Below, piece by piece: positions 36,981-49,100 of a DNA stretch of 64,000 nucleotides (its first letter is position 1; the number at the start of each line of letters is the position of its first letter). The stretch spans positions 113,770,001 to 113,834,000 of the forward strand of contig JBITNC010000001.1 of NCBI GenBank assembly GCA_050084985.1. The letters run 5' to 3'. Origin of the DNA: Nageia nagi (lineage: Eukaryota > Pinophyta). The translations under genes and the position numbers were made by a program. The notes under the pieces are model-generated. The model saw only the letters and a list, made by a program, of their open reading frames with translations, was not told the DNA's origin and did not search any database.

Positions 36981-38020
36981 TGTATATTGAGACATGGTAT
37001 CACCCCTATTATTATATATATGAGCCTTTTTTATTCTCAATATTGTGTTAAATTTGAATGAATTTTTAATTCTTGTTATTTTGTTGAATGTATAGCTTTT
37101 TTATGTTTGTCCATTTCCATTTTGCAAAGTACAACTTGCTAACCTTTAATCAACAAATCACACAACTTATTGCACATTTTTAGTTGCAAAGCATTATAAA
37201 AAGGACATAGAATCATGAAAGATGAATAAAATGAACATAAATGAAGCAATTTTATAACAATATTCATTTTCCACTCCCTAAAGCCAATTTGTACAATGAA
37301 AGAAAAATAGGGTCCCTTGGTACCATATGTAAGCAATAACGAAGAAGGCCTAATATTTATGTGTGAATGAATGCAAAAACTCATTGTAACCTCCCAAAAC
37401 AACTCAAAAAATAATAATAAATCAAGAAATACTATCATTTTTAACTCTAGTCTAGGAAATGCACACCATTATCAGCCTAAAAATAGTCACACACCATCGG
37501 TGGTGTGAGTTTTGACATTTTAAAAAGAAAAATATATGATGGAATTTTTCAAAACATGCCTAGAAAACCAATGAACTATGAACAAATCTTTATGATTATG
37601 AACAATACATATTTTCCCCTTTAAGAAACAACCTATCTAATATACACTACCTTTTGAATTTTTCACACTTTAAGCAATGATTTTACGTACCTTGGAAATT
37701 TTTGCATCCTATACATAGTTTGCAGATGTAGGCATAAAAATAGGTGCTTTTTTGATAGTGTATGTCACACTATTGGCTATGTGAAAATAGTCATGCATGT
37801 CATTAGTAGTGCTTTATTTATGGCCTCTTCCATTTTACTTTTTTTCATGGCTCTATGTCACTTGTTGCCATCATTTCATGCATCTATTCTTTTTAGATAA
37901 ATAATAATGCATACACTGTGAAGTACTTAAAAAACCAATGAAGCCTCTTGGTTGCTAAGTTGTCCTTGGTAAAAGGTTCATAAATATCTCCAATTATTCA
38001 TTATCAAGATGGATAAGTCC
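36981..38020. other. Region without recognised gene
   Basis: The first part may be 3' flank of the PMD gene. Minus-strand frame 37139-37438 (99 codons) has no motif I know. Nothing else is recognisable. Confidence 0.4.
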
Positions 38021-38026
38021 TTTTTC

Positions 38027-39150
38027 TTATTTGGCATGATTATCCATAAGAATTGCTTTCTTTTTAATGAAATCTTGAATGATATTTTTTAAGACCCTGC
38101 AATTTCTTGTTAGGTGTCCTAGTCTCCTATGATAATTGTAAAATTCTTCATATCTATAATTTTTAGAAACATCGTTAGGAAAGTGATGTTGAACCATTAG
38201 TGTAAGCTCAATAATTTCTTCTTTTAATAACATAATAAGAATATTTTTAGTAATATTGGTTAGCCATGTAAATCTTCTTTGTGGTTTATTCATGTTCCTA
38301 TCAACATTAGTCGTAGCAACTTCAGTTTTCTTTGTATGCACTTGAGGTTTCTTTTCAGTTACTTGTGGTTTGTCTTTTGATTCATAAATTTATGTTTTTT
38401 AATGTTGTTTCTTATAGGTTTGCTTGATACAATCTTCCTTTTTAAATAAAATATCTATCATTCCAGCTAATATGAGTCCATGATTAGAGATAACCAACAA
38501 CTTATATATAGGAAATAAACATAAAGTATCCTCTAAATATTGCTCAAGAACATAAATTTTATTTGCAATTTATTTATATATTTTTCAAAATTGGATAAAG
38601 ACTAGATAGGTAATTGCTTAATTTTGCACAAGTCTTTGAATTGAACTTTTTTTGCAATATTATATCTGAAATTTTTCAAAAATTTATGGATCAAATCTTC
38701 ATATTTATCAATTCTCTTTTCAAGAAGAGTAAAATACCATTTCAATGCATCAACTTTTAAGCTACTCGAAAATAATTTAGTAAGCATATCTTTATCATGA
38801 ACATATTCTATAGCTTCCTCTTGAAATTTTCTAACATGAATTTTTGGATCTTGTAAACCATCAAATTTTGTAAATTTCATACTCTTTTTACCAATAAGCA
38901 ATTTAGAAACAATTCAATTAGTCAATGGATGTTTTAATAAAAATATGAAATCATCTTTATCATCATTAAGCAATTCTTCTAATTTCTAAATTCTTTCATT
39001 CATTATTTTTCCATTATTTAATACTACAGGAATTTGCTTTGGTGGCTAGTTTTGTACTATAGGTAAATTATCTTTAGGGGGTGGTGGAGGGGTTCGTGGT
39101 CATGCAATGCTAATTTGAGAGGTATTTTTATTTCTTAGTTCATCTTCTTT
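38027..39150 (-). pseudogene. Decayed gypsy gag, Tat type
   Basis: The minus-strand frame 38901-38602 carries the gag core: FTKFDGLQDPKIHVRKFQEE, then LTKLFSSSLKVDALKWYF and EDLIHKFLKNFRYN. The downstream frame 38341-38027 carries the zinc-like motif in FYNYHRRLGHLTRNC, where the first Cys is replaced by Tyr, followed by RVLKNIIQDFIKKKAI. Core and zinc part are separated by about 260 bp with stops. No protease follows, so the rest of the element is missing. It has a different core sequence from the gag at 29190-30151. Confidence 0.82.
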
Positions 39151-39189
39151 AAGTTATAGAAATGGACCAATCCTATGTAGTTTACACTA

Positions 39190-39517
39190 TGTATGGAGTT
39201 TCTTAAGCCAAAATTGTAGTGTACTCCAATGCTAACATTGGTATTCTTATATATTTTGGTATCGAAATTTGAGCTCCATTTTATTAAACAATTTTGAATA
39301 TGTATTTTAATATCCTAGGAGATCATAGCTTATGAGTGATTACAAATCATGATTACAGTATATAGTATAAGTAGAAAAATATATTTTAATCATAATAATA
39401 TCATCAATCTATGTATACATTTACATTGCAAATAGGAGTTCAACATGTGGCCCAAGTATTCATAAATATTAAATTATTAATAAACAAAATATCAATGTTT
39501 ATTATATATTAACATCC
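39190..39517 (-). repeat. Possible LTR start, minus strand
   Basis: On the minus strand TGTTGGATGTTAAT starts at 39517. About 90-110 bp resemble 21400-21509. The low edge was not defined. Confidence 0.35.
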
Positions 39518-39539
39518 AACATGAGAGTTAACCTAACGG

Positions 39540-40500
39540 TCAAAAAGTTTATATAAATGAGCCACCTCCAAAACCATCTTGTTCATGACCTATACTTGGA
39601 GTTACATTAGCATATTTGAATAAATTTTAACTTTAGCAATTAAATACAAATGGGTATCAATATATGATTTAGAAAAAATAAATGCATTCATGTCCTTAAA
39701 TATATAAAATAAAATATATACTCTAAAAGTATGCCATAGTTTAAATTTTTTAGTTGGCATGTCTGACAAATCACATAAAAGAAACATGTATCAGGAGAAA
39801 GTATTGTATCAAAGGTATTAAAAAAATAAGGATTCATTTCTATGCATTTTGAACTCTAGAATAAAACCAAAATTGATGTTTAATAATGCCTTAAAATGTA
39901 AATCTATGTTTGGTAATCCCTAAATGAGCGAATTAGTTATCAAGGGAAAGACCTCTACCCTAATAGACGATACACTGAGTAAAATGGGAAAGTTTAGGAT
40001 ATATGATGGTAGACCAAATAATTATAAATATATGTTGCCAAATTATGGTATCAAAATGAATACTCAATCTATCATTGAGTTTTAGTACCATTTTTAATTG
40101 GGGCAATATCCATTCATATCCTTTAATAGGTTTGTGTTGGTAAAATGGGATATCAAGGAAGCATTTGTAGTCCCTCCACTAGGTTTGGGAAACTATAGTC
40201 CACATTTTATATAAAATTTATACAAGGATGGAGTACATAACTATTTGGAAGGATTCCTTTCCTAATCAGTTTATTTGAATTTGGCTTTGGCCATAAGCCA
40301 ATAAATCTAATTTATTATCACTCTTGAAAAGATATATAAACTAGTCTAAATTCCTTAGTGAAAGAATTTTAACATATGAATCCATACAACTTTGATAAAG
40401 GGTTGGTATTGCAGAGTGATTACATATGAATATAAAAACTATTATTGGTTAATTGAAATTCTAATCTTAATTTTTTCCCCATTCTAAATTAAATAGGGTT
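39540..40500 (-). other. Coding-like region, perhaps LINE 3' part
   Basis: Both strands give partly readable text here (for example plus-strand VLVKWDIKEAFVVPPLGLG near 40134-40190), but no domain is secure. It lies just 3' of the LINE zinc region on the minus strand, so it may be the end of that LINE. A minus-strand frame at 39602-39787 (61 codons) is unassigned. Confidence 0.35.
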
Positions 40501-40529
40501 TTATAATTTGGTTTTTTGAATGCTTTTTT

Positions 40530-42035
40530 CCATAAAGGTGACATGGATTTGAATAGGCACCTTGAGAATAAGAATGGGGTAGAGGCCAAGTACTTTCTAG
40601 GCCTTTTGGCCATATGGAGTTCCTAGAGTAATAGTATCAAAGAAACATTTTCTAATCTTTATTTCCCTCCAAGACCCAAATGACCCATTTTGCACAGAAG
40701 GCAAGCCTTTGGCAAAGTATATCCAAGAGTCCAAATCCTCCAAAGGCACAAGGGAGATAAAAAAAATCCCCAATGAAATAATTTTTCTTTCATTGAGGAA
40801 GTCAATAACATTCTAGGAGAAGCTTTTTAAACTTCTAATATGAATCCTAGTAAGAGAAGTAGTACACATGGGTCACATTAATCACCTTGGAGAAAAATTA
40901 GAATTTTCCTACTAAGGATAATGATTTTGAAACCCACTATTGTAACATTTATCTAATATAACAATTACAAATTTACAAAGAGGAAAGAAATAAGATTAAA
41001 AAATAGAGATTCCAAGAAATCTAAACATTTCACATATATAGTCAATCCATTTTCAACTAAAGTCAATAATCTAGGAAGAAGTTTTGATAATATTATATAT
41101 TTTACCATTGGATGTCAATGCTAAAATTCAAGAATAAAATGTTCAAGCATTGTAATGATTATTTGATATTTATTTTCTTCCTCTATTAGATTAATAAAGG
41201 AGTCCTCTTTAAAGTTTTGATAGTATGATATATTTTATTGATTAGCTATTGGCTAGTATTGGGAAAGGAGATGCCCTTAACCCAACCTTAAAAAATATGG
41301 GTAATAAAGTATCTAAATCCTTCAATATGCAACATATAAAATGTTGGAGCAAGTGGAAAATCATTTCAAATATATAGGAAAAGGAAAAATGATGTAGATT
41401 ATTTTTCATTAATGATAAAACAAGTAGAAGCATTTACAAATAGCATCTTGATAGAGTGAATGAAGGTTATACTGAAACCTATAATATTGTAATGATAAAA
41501 GGTCATTCAATATGATCATAAGCTTTGGAAAAATCTATTTAAATGAATAAATATTTATATTAATCCCATTCCATACCTTACCATGTATAAATTATGTTAT
41601 CTAGAATCTATCTCTTTTTTATGAATAATATATGTTTAAAATAAATAATTAGCAAAATAAAGTTTTCAAATAGAGCATCAAATCCTTAGTGATGATTATA
41701 AGCAATAAATATTCAATAAGACAATAGTTATCCAATTATTAATTTCCTTTGGATTATTGAGTTTAGGTATGAATTCTATATTACCCTTATTGATCAAATC
41801 ATATAAGGAATTGATATGGAATTCTTCCAAATATACCTTAAATAAATCTTGACCAATAATGTCCCATAAGGATTTTTAAAGCTTGCAAGGGAACATAGTA
41901 TATATGGGGGATTAATCATTGTCCATAGAAAAAACTAACTCCATAAATTTATCTTTTATGATAAGTTGGTCATAATATGGATAAAATAAGGACACAAAAG
42001 GTCATGGAAGTCTAAGGAACTTGACCCAAATTAGG
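40530..42035 (-). pseudogene. L1-type LINE remnant (reverse transcriptase, zf-RVT)
   Basis: The minus strand from about 41930 to 41690 reads the start of a plant LINE polymerase: SLWDIIGQDLFKVYLEEFHI, then SLYDLINKGNIEFIPKLNNP and KEINNWITIVLLNIYCL. Further down, 40790-40560 gives the post-polymerase part GGFGLLDILCQRLAFCAKWV, VLEGNK and KGLESTWPLPHS, typical of the zf-RVT region. The stretch between is badly decayed and the catalytic motif is not readable. The polymerase of this family copies LINE RNA at a nicked target. Confidence 0.75.
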
Positions 42036-43865
42036 ACTTGTTTAGTGTATTTCTAATAAATGATAAAATCCTAAGTACAAGGGGAAAAGGTAGGGAGATA
42101 TTTATGAACATATCATGGTATATGTTGATAAATTGCATGGGCATGTTTCAATTTAATAAAGAAAAAAATGTTAAGGTAAAATTGACCCAACCCTTCAAAA
42201 CACTTCCTAGTAGTATTCTAATCATAAAATATACAATTAGACTAAAGTTATCAATATATTATAATAAATATCAAACTCAATAATGATTATGATAACATGT
42301 GAAGAGTTTTCATATCATGAACCATTTTTGGAATGAACTTTCTTGATTGCTTGAGAGATACTATTTTCACATGCATACACACCAATGATACCAACATCAA
42401 CTACAAGCTCATTAAGGTTGGAGGCCATAATAAGGAAATTTTTATAAGGTGAGAGAAATACCTAAAATGGGATCCATAATTAATATGAGGAGGTAAATTA
42501 TCCTATATAAATGTAGTAAGACAAGTGAGACCAATGATACACTCACTTAGGTTTTTTTCACTATAGCTCTTCCAATGCCCTCCAAAATATTTTTTTCAAT
42601 CTCAAAAGTATGGTTTTGGATTTGACTAAGAATACCTTATTATACTATAATACATTAATAATATTTTATATTCATTAATAATAAAATCATACATATATGT
42701 CATATACAAGAATATTTCACTAAGCAAGAAAATCAAAAGCTTCAAATAAATCTACATTAATATTATACTCATATTCAAAATCATAATCACCATGCCTTTG
42801 AAGGTTTATCTTTTACTTTTAGTTGTGGTATTTTAGATACTCTTTTATTTTTTCCAATTTATCATTATCCTTTTACTCCCTATTATATTCATTATATTCC
42901 TTTTCCTCATGATTTCTCTCAATTATTATTATTTCTATATGTGTCCTTCAAACATTCCTTGCTACTACTATATTAATCATTTAACTTTTATTTGTATAAA
43001 AGACATAATGATTCTAACCTTGTTTCTAGTTCCTTCATTTGATTACCCATGATTGCTTGATCATATCTACAATTATATTTTATAACTTTATTCTCTTCAT
43101 TATTTGAACATTTATTAACTTGTCATATTTCCCAACTAAAGTTCTATCAAAATTTCTCTTGATCTCTTTATGTTTTGGTAAGTAGGAATAAAGGATGAAA
43201 TATTTTCTTTTACTTTAATTTTCTAAAGTTTATTATTTTCATATATTTTTTGGTGTCCATTAGTTTTTCAAATGTTGATAGATCTTGGGTTTTTTATGGT
43301 ATTGACATAGTTTTCTTACTTGCTCCTTTTATTATTAGATAAGATAAGATAAGTCTTTTAACATCCTTTTAAAGTCATTAGTTTTTAGAACATATTAAAT
43401 TCTATATGTATGTCTATTTTGGTAAGATAAGTTATTATATTATATATATATATATAGATATGAATGATTATTTATAATAAAATTAAGATGTATAATAAAA
43501 TTGTTAAGATTATTTTGGTTATCTTGATTTAAGAATTTATGGATCAAGTGTAATTGCAAATACTTTCATAGGTTTGTTTGATGTCTTTTTTCACACTCTT
43601 GAGACTAGATGGATAGCATTTTTGTCCTTCTCTAATGTTTTTAGCTTTTGGATCTCATCTTGGCCTTATCAAAGGGGTATCAAATACATATCAATTTGAT
43701 TATCTTGATAAGGCAATCAAAATTAAATAAGTTTTTACATGGTATTTTTAAAGATTCATATTCATTTGTTTTAAAAATCCTCCTAATATATTTTTTTATA
43801 TACAAATTCCCTTATCCTTTTGTAGGTGGAGAATACAATCCTAATAAATTATAAGATACTTTCTA

Positions 43866-43881
43866 ATATATATATATATAG

Positions 43882-43924
<43 letters not shown>
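43866..43924. repeat. Compound (TA)n and (CA)n microsatellite
   Basis: A TA run from about 43866 is followed after GATA by about 20 CA units. A short TA run also lies near 43438-43454. Confidence 0.92.
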
Positions 43925-43927
<3 letters not shown>

Positions 43928-44068
43928 AAGCAAGAGATTTACCCAATACTAATACTACAAATTCATACAAATTTTGTTCCACCCTTGTTCGCTTCTTCAC
44001 TAAAAATTATTGTCCAAAACTAGCTAAGATCGTTGTTCTATACTTGTAAGATATATAGATATGTATAT

Positions 44069-44445
44069 AAGTATTTTAACATGCTTCTAAACCTATTGGT
44101 TTGTAGGACCTATTAAAGTCTAACAATAAGTAAATATATATGAATTAAGTATTTGAATGATTGTTTCTCATATAATTAAGTTGAATGCATATAAGTAAGG
44201 AAATATATTTTAGCCCATAAAGGAATTTAGCATATTATCAGCATAGCAATCCATAATTTAGATGGATATAATGATAAAATATTAATTCTATATGATATCA
44301 ATAATATACACAAAAATCAATAAGTAGATAGTTAGGAGTCTTTTAACATCCTTTTAAACCCATTGGTTTGTAGGACCTATAAAATTTTATCTAGAAGTAA
44401 ATATATATCAATTAAGTATTTGAAGTATTATTTCTCATTTAAAGA
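44069..44445. repeat. Direct duplication with inverted third copy nearby
   Basis: A roughly 100-bp segment containing ATTGGTTTGTAGGACCTAT occurs at 44069-44170 and 44337-44445. A shorter piece of it occurs inverted near 44727-44765. Confidence 0.75.
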
Positions 44446-44874
44446 AAAATATTGAACAATGCACAAATGCATAAATATTCCAATAAAAATAAGAATATTT
44501 CCAAGGACAATTGACCATAATCACTCACTACCACCCAATGAAATTAAATCATTATAATAAAATTTTAGATCCTTATTAAGAACAATATGATGATTTTTGT
44601 TAAAATCTTCAAATAGTAACTAATCATGTCTTAATAGGGGCTTTGAGAGACAATTGAGGTGTGATGGTACCCACATTGAATGTCTCAAGTTATACTTCCA
44701 CCTCCTACATTGGTGATATTTAAGAACTCTTCATAGGTCCTACAAACCAATAAATTTAAATGATGTTAAATGTTGAATTTACCTTTATTAATGTTTCATT
44801 AATTAGAAAAAAAATCAATAAACATAATAAATTTCCAAACAAGGAGCACTTTATACCATCCCAACAACATTGAA

Positions 44875-45215
44875 CCTTATAATGGGAATCCACTATTGGT
44901 CTAACAACAAAATCCTAACATAAAATCCCATAATAGGAATCCACTATCATCTAGGAAGTAGCAAATCTTATAATGATAATCTTCCTAGGTGATAGCAATA
45001 AATGCTATAGCCAAAATTGTTTATTAACTAGGTAGCAACGAATCTTGCAATAGGAATTCATTATTGGCTAGACAATAACAAATCTTGCAATGGGAATATA
45101 CTATTGGCTTGGAAACAACATATCCTACAGTGGGAATCTTTTGTCATATAGGTAGTAGTGATTCTTACAATAGAAATCTACCATTGGATCGATAACAATG
45201 AATATGTTTTCCATA
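44875..45215. repeat. Degenerate minisatellite, unit about 40 bp
   Basis: About eight diverged units share GGGAATCCACTATTGGCT-like text followed by an AACAA-type tail and CTT. Units vary slightly in length. Confidence 0.8.
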
Positions 45216-46540
45216 CAAATAATTATATTTATCCCTCTCCTTTTTGTAGCTCCTTAAAATATAGCTATAGAAGCGAGCTATGGAAGTAATCCTATGGATA
45301 TCTTTGAGAGAGAAGAGAATGTCATCCATGTAGAAGAAGTTTCTCACCATATTAAAAGCCTAATGAAGGAGGACAAAATAATCAATATGGGGTCAAACCC
45401 TAGAGGTCTCTAGCAATGACACAATCTCAAACTATTGGAACAAGAGAAATACATGGAAGAAGTTTTAAATTCAAAATTAAAGATGCAAGCCATAGTAGAT
45501 GAATCCTTGATAAGAACATGTATGATCTATGATAAAATGCAAGGGTGAATTGATGCACTTGAATGTTAGCTATAAAATATGTAAACCTATTAGGCTTATT
45601 ACAGCATTAGTGAGTTTGTTGTCTAGATCCATTCAAGGATCACCCATGTTTAGTTTATTAGGGTTTACTTATTAGAATTATTACATCATATGGGTCATGT
45701 GTATTTGTGAGAAATCTTGAAATTTGATGTTTATGCATAATGTTGTACAAAAATGTTCACATAATGAAATATTAGATCACTATTTGAAATTTGGTATTGT
45801 TACATTATCATTTTTCTTGTGACTTTTGGCTATTTATTACAAGATTTTTCATATTGCATATGTGTAAATACTTATCATCTATAATGAAATACTACCACAA
45901 ATCACATGGAATTAGAGAGGGTTAAAGGAAATTATAAATATTCTAATGTGATTAACAAGGTAATGGAAATTATAGACCAACATTAATGCGATAACAATTG
46001 GTGTTAGATAACATAATTAGTGAAAATCATCACATGGTTACAAGGAGAGTCTTCCAATGGTGAAGAGCATGAGTACGTTAGATCGAGTATCATGATGGGT
46101 TCCTTGAGGAATGGATGATGATAATCAATCTAAGGACTATTGTGTAATCCATGAGGTTGATAAGAAAGTGGAGCAAAGATCAGCAGAGGACATGATGATA
46201 TTGGTAGAGTACATGATGGTAAGTTGGAGCTTGATAGAAATGTATGAAGCCTATGTACAAGTAACAATATTCATATCAGTCACATGACATATGAAGTTCA
46301 TATTTAGTAAGAAATTACTAACTATCAAATTAGAAAATATAATGTTGAGGTATGATCAACAACACATGATAATAGTGTCCATTCCATATATGGCAAGCAG
46401 AGATAATGCATTCTCATGAAGGCCAATTATGGTCAACACTTACCAAAAGGTTTTCCTATCATATGTATTTCACCTATGTTATTTAGTTGTATTTAGATTA
46501 CATTATTAATCTTAATGTCATATTTAAGAGAATTTTTTTA
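45216..46540. other. No recognised gene
   Basis: A minus-strand frame at 45165-45350 contains FFYMDDILFS, which looks like a polymerase YxDD motif, but the surrounding residues match no reverse transcriptase family I know. Otherwise nothing. Confidence 0.35.
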
Positions 46541-46599
46541 TAGTAGAGATCCCATTTTTCAACAATAATTTTTAGAAGAAATTAATGAAATTGTATGGC

Positions 46600-47410
46600 A
46601 CAATACTCAACAAGAGTTGAGCTTACTAATCTCAAAAATATGGATAAATAAAAGTGGAAATAAATTCTTGGGGATATATTCTCTATACTATACTCAACAT
46701 AACAACATTAGTAGATCAAATGGCCTCCTTTGGTAAAATAATGATTAAAATAAAAAATGGGTTATAGAATTAGATACATCTTTTTACACAACCAATGAAA
46801 GAACATGGTTTATAGATATTTTTTTCAAATAAAATAACTTAGACTAAGAAATTACTATTGGAAATGATATGAAAATAACTATTTTGAGCATTGAATTATT
46901 AAAATTTAGATATGAAAGTTTTAAAAATGTTTTGGTAGTAATAAGAGTAGTGGCCAATTGTATTTCAGTTATAAAAATATATTCAATCTAGTAAGAAATT
47001 TGTTGGATCAATTGATCAAGTTAGTATTAGAGAAATGAAACTTTAAAGAAAATAATTAAGATAGGGACTATTGATTATAAAGTTGGTTTGTTTAAGTTTG
47101 TACATTTTTTATGATGATTTTATTACATGTAGTGAATTGATTATTTGATTAGACTATAATGGCATAATAGACTTAAATCTATAAATTATAAAAAATTACA
47201 AAGCATGATAGCAAATAATATCAATTGGTTATGGTAAAAAAATTATAAAATATAAAAGGAATTGATAATAGATGTATTTTAGGGAAGCACCATCAAGATC
47301 CTTTTGATTCAAGAAAATCTTAGAAAGTTAAATGTTCTTTGCAACTCACTTATAGTGAGCTATGGAAGCCTATGGATCACCCATCATTTTTTAGTGCTAG
47401 GTAGAGATGC
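46600..47410 (+). pseudogene. Copia remnant: protease to integrase start
   Basis: Plus-strand pieces in copia order: a protease-like start WVIELDTSFYTTNERTWFID (46761-46820, where the usual D-S-G-A is degraded); the pre-integrase motif WHNRLKSINYKKLQSMIAN (about 47159-47215); then the integrase zinc end GKHHQDPFDSRKS and SLQLTYSELWKPMDHPSFF (47283-47395). Stops and frameshifts are frequent. It ends abruptly near 47410 and is not part of the element that starts at 47786. Confidence 0.78.
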
Positions 47411-47780
47411 TTATTTAAAGTATGGATCATTTAAATAAATAAATAGAATACCTCCTCAATATATCTCATTAAATGGTTATCTACCAAATCTAATCTCTAA
47501 ATGTTAATAAAGTTACAGCATTAGATAGATCTCACTGAGTACATGCGAAATGAGTGGTCACATAATCATTTTTGGATCAAAATTGAGCATTCATAGACCA
47601 AAATATAGTTTTGTATAATTAAATGTAGGGAGTACCATTGGTGACCTATTTTATTAATAAATAGACTACTAATAGCCTATTTGGGGCAAAATGGGTCATC
47701 GATGGTCCTTTTCCTATGGAACCAGATGTTTAGCTTCTGGCACGATGGATCTAGATGCATCCTTGGTCGATCCTCATGCA

Positions 47781-47785
47781 TGGGA
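47781..47785. repeat. Left target-site duplication of copia element
   Basis: TGGGA directly before the LTR is identical to 60589-60593. Confidence 0.9.
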
Positions 47786-48314
47786 TGTTAGAATAAATAA
47801 TGCACTATTATACAAATTATTCTTTATAAGGTATCTAAAGAATAATATATTTTCTCTTTATGTAAATCTCTATTTAATCCACTAGATACTTAAAAGTATT
47901 CATAAATGCCTTTTAAGTATTTAGTGAATTAAATATTAAAACTTATCTTACACTCATCCCACATGTGAATATGTTTATCCCTTGGATTATGGTATTCCCC
48001 TTGGGTAAAAGGGTGATCCAAAGTGGGATTTTTGCCTATAATTGAGGGCTTCTCAAGCATTCTTCACTCTAGTTGAAAGCATTGTAATGCTCTTAGTGTG
48101 TATAAGAGTAGGAGAGAATCCTAGTGTTGCATTGTAATAGGGTGCTATTGAAAAGTAATAATATATAGATTAGAATGGAGTACTCTCTAATTGAGGATAA
48201 CCACTATACATCCTTTTCTTTATTTATATGTGTGTGATTATGTTCTCTTGAATTGAAGATTAGGATGATCTCTTCAAGCTTGATCTTGGTTGTAGAAGGA
48301 TTTATCTCCTTTCA
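47786..48314 (+). repeat. 5' LTR of copia element
   Basis: Starts TGTTAGAATAAATAATGCAC, ends CTCCTTTCA, 529 bp. It aligns along its whole length with 60058-60588, with clear divergence. Shared markers include CCCACATGTGAATATGTTTA and CTCTTCAAGCTTGATCTTGG. Confidence 0.93.
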
Positions 48315-48419
48315 ATTGGTACCATAACCTACTTAGAGGCTCTTCTTACTTATTCAAATTTGTGAGGTAAAGATATAAGCTCTCTCTCTTCCATTATTTT
48401 GGAGTTATTTAATCATAAT

Positions 48420-49100
48420 TGTAGATAATAAATTGTGAAAATAGCTAATATAAATATAAAATAAATCTACCAAGATAACACTAATTCAAATATGTAGATA
48501 AATATATGAAAAGTGTGAACCTAATTATGATAAGGAAATCCTAAAGGTATGACAAAGATATACAAAGGACTACACCAGATCAAAGGAGATCATGCAAATG
48601 ATAACAGATCATGTAGATTAGCATTCATTACTTCCTTTTTCTATAGCTCTGGATCTTGAAGATGCACACCATGGGCAGCATATGAGCTCTACGATGTAGA
48701 TTTCATAAAACCTATAGAATTATGCAACATGCAAGATATAGCATATAATATTAGCTTAGAGCAAACAAATCTTCCAATAGGTGGCATCAAAAGATATTGT
48801 AAGTATGATGCATGAAAAAACCACCTATCAGAGAGATCTGATAGAGATGTCAATCTCCAACTCTTATATTTATAACCTACAAGAAAATTGAAAGGAGTGA
48901 ATGCTAAAACATAGCAATAATATAATCATTGTTATATTCAAGATACTTTAAAATATGAACTAAATGGTAAATATTATAGCATTTAATATAACACATGGCA
49001 TTGCATTGTAATATCAATTTTATCTTGGTATTTGTAACTTTTAGAGATATCTAAAATATGATTTATTAAATAAATAATAAATCATTTTTAGGTGTCTACA
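48420..49100 (-). repeat. 3' LTR of nested non-autonomous element
   Basis: Minus-strand start TGTAGACACC at 49100, end at 48420. It aligns with 52523-53213 throughout, including the ATGATTTATTATTTATTTA start and the GGTGGCATCAAAAGATA-type block near 48782. Confidence 0.93.

Larger units (their letters stand above)
42040..44860. other. AT-rich stretch without recognised gene
   Basis: No domain on either strand. It contains microsatellites and a direct duplication, listed separately. Confidence 0.5.

Noticed and set aside
40134-40190. Plus-strand KWDIKEAFVVPPL as a polymerase or viral replicase motif
   Set aside because: Only a short match, stops on both sides, and the opposite strand fits the adjoining LINE better. 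Not enough to call.
43826-44023. 65-codon plus-strand frame with a Thr-His run
   Set aside because: It is produced by the CA microsatellite at 43884-43924; no gene support.
45165-45350. Minus-strand frame containing YMDD, suggestive of a reverse transcriptase active site
   Set aside because: The residues around the motif match none of the copia, gypsy or LINE polymerases, and no neighbouring polymerase text is present. Probably chance.
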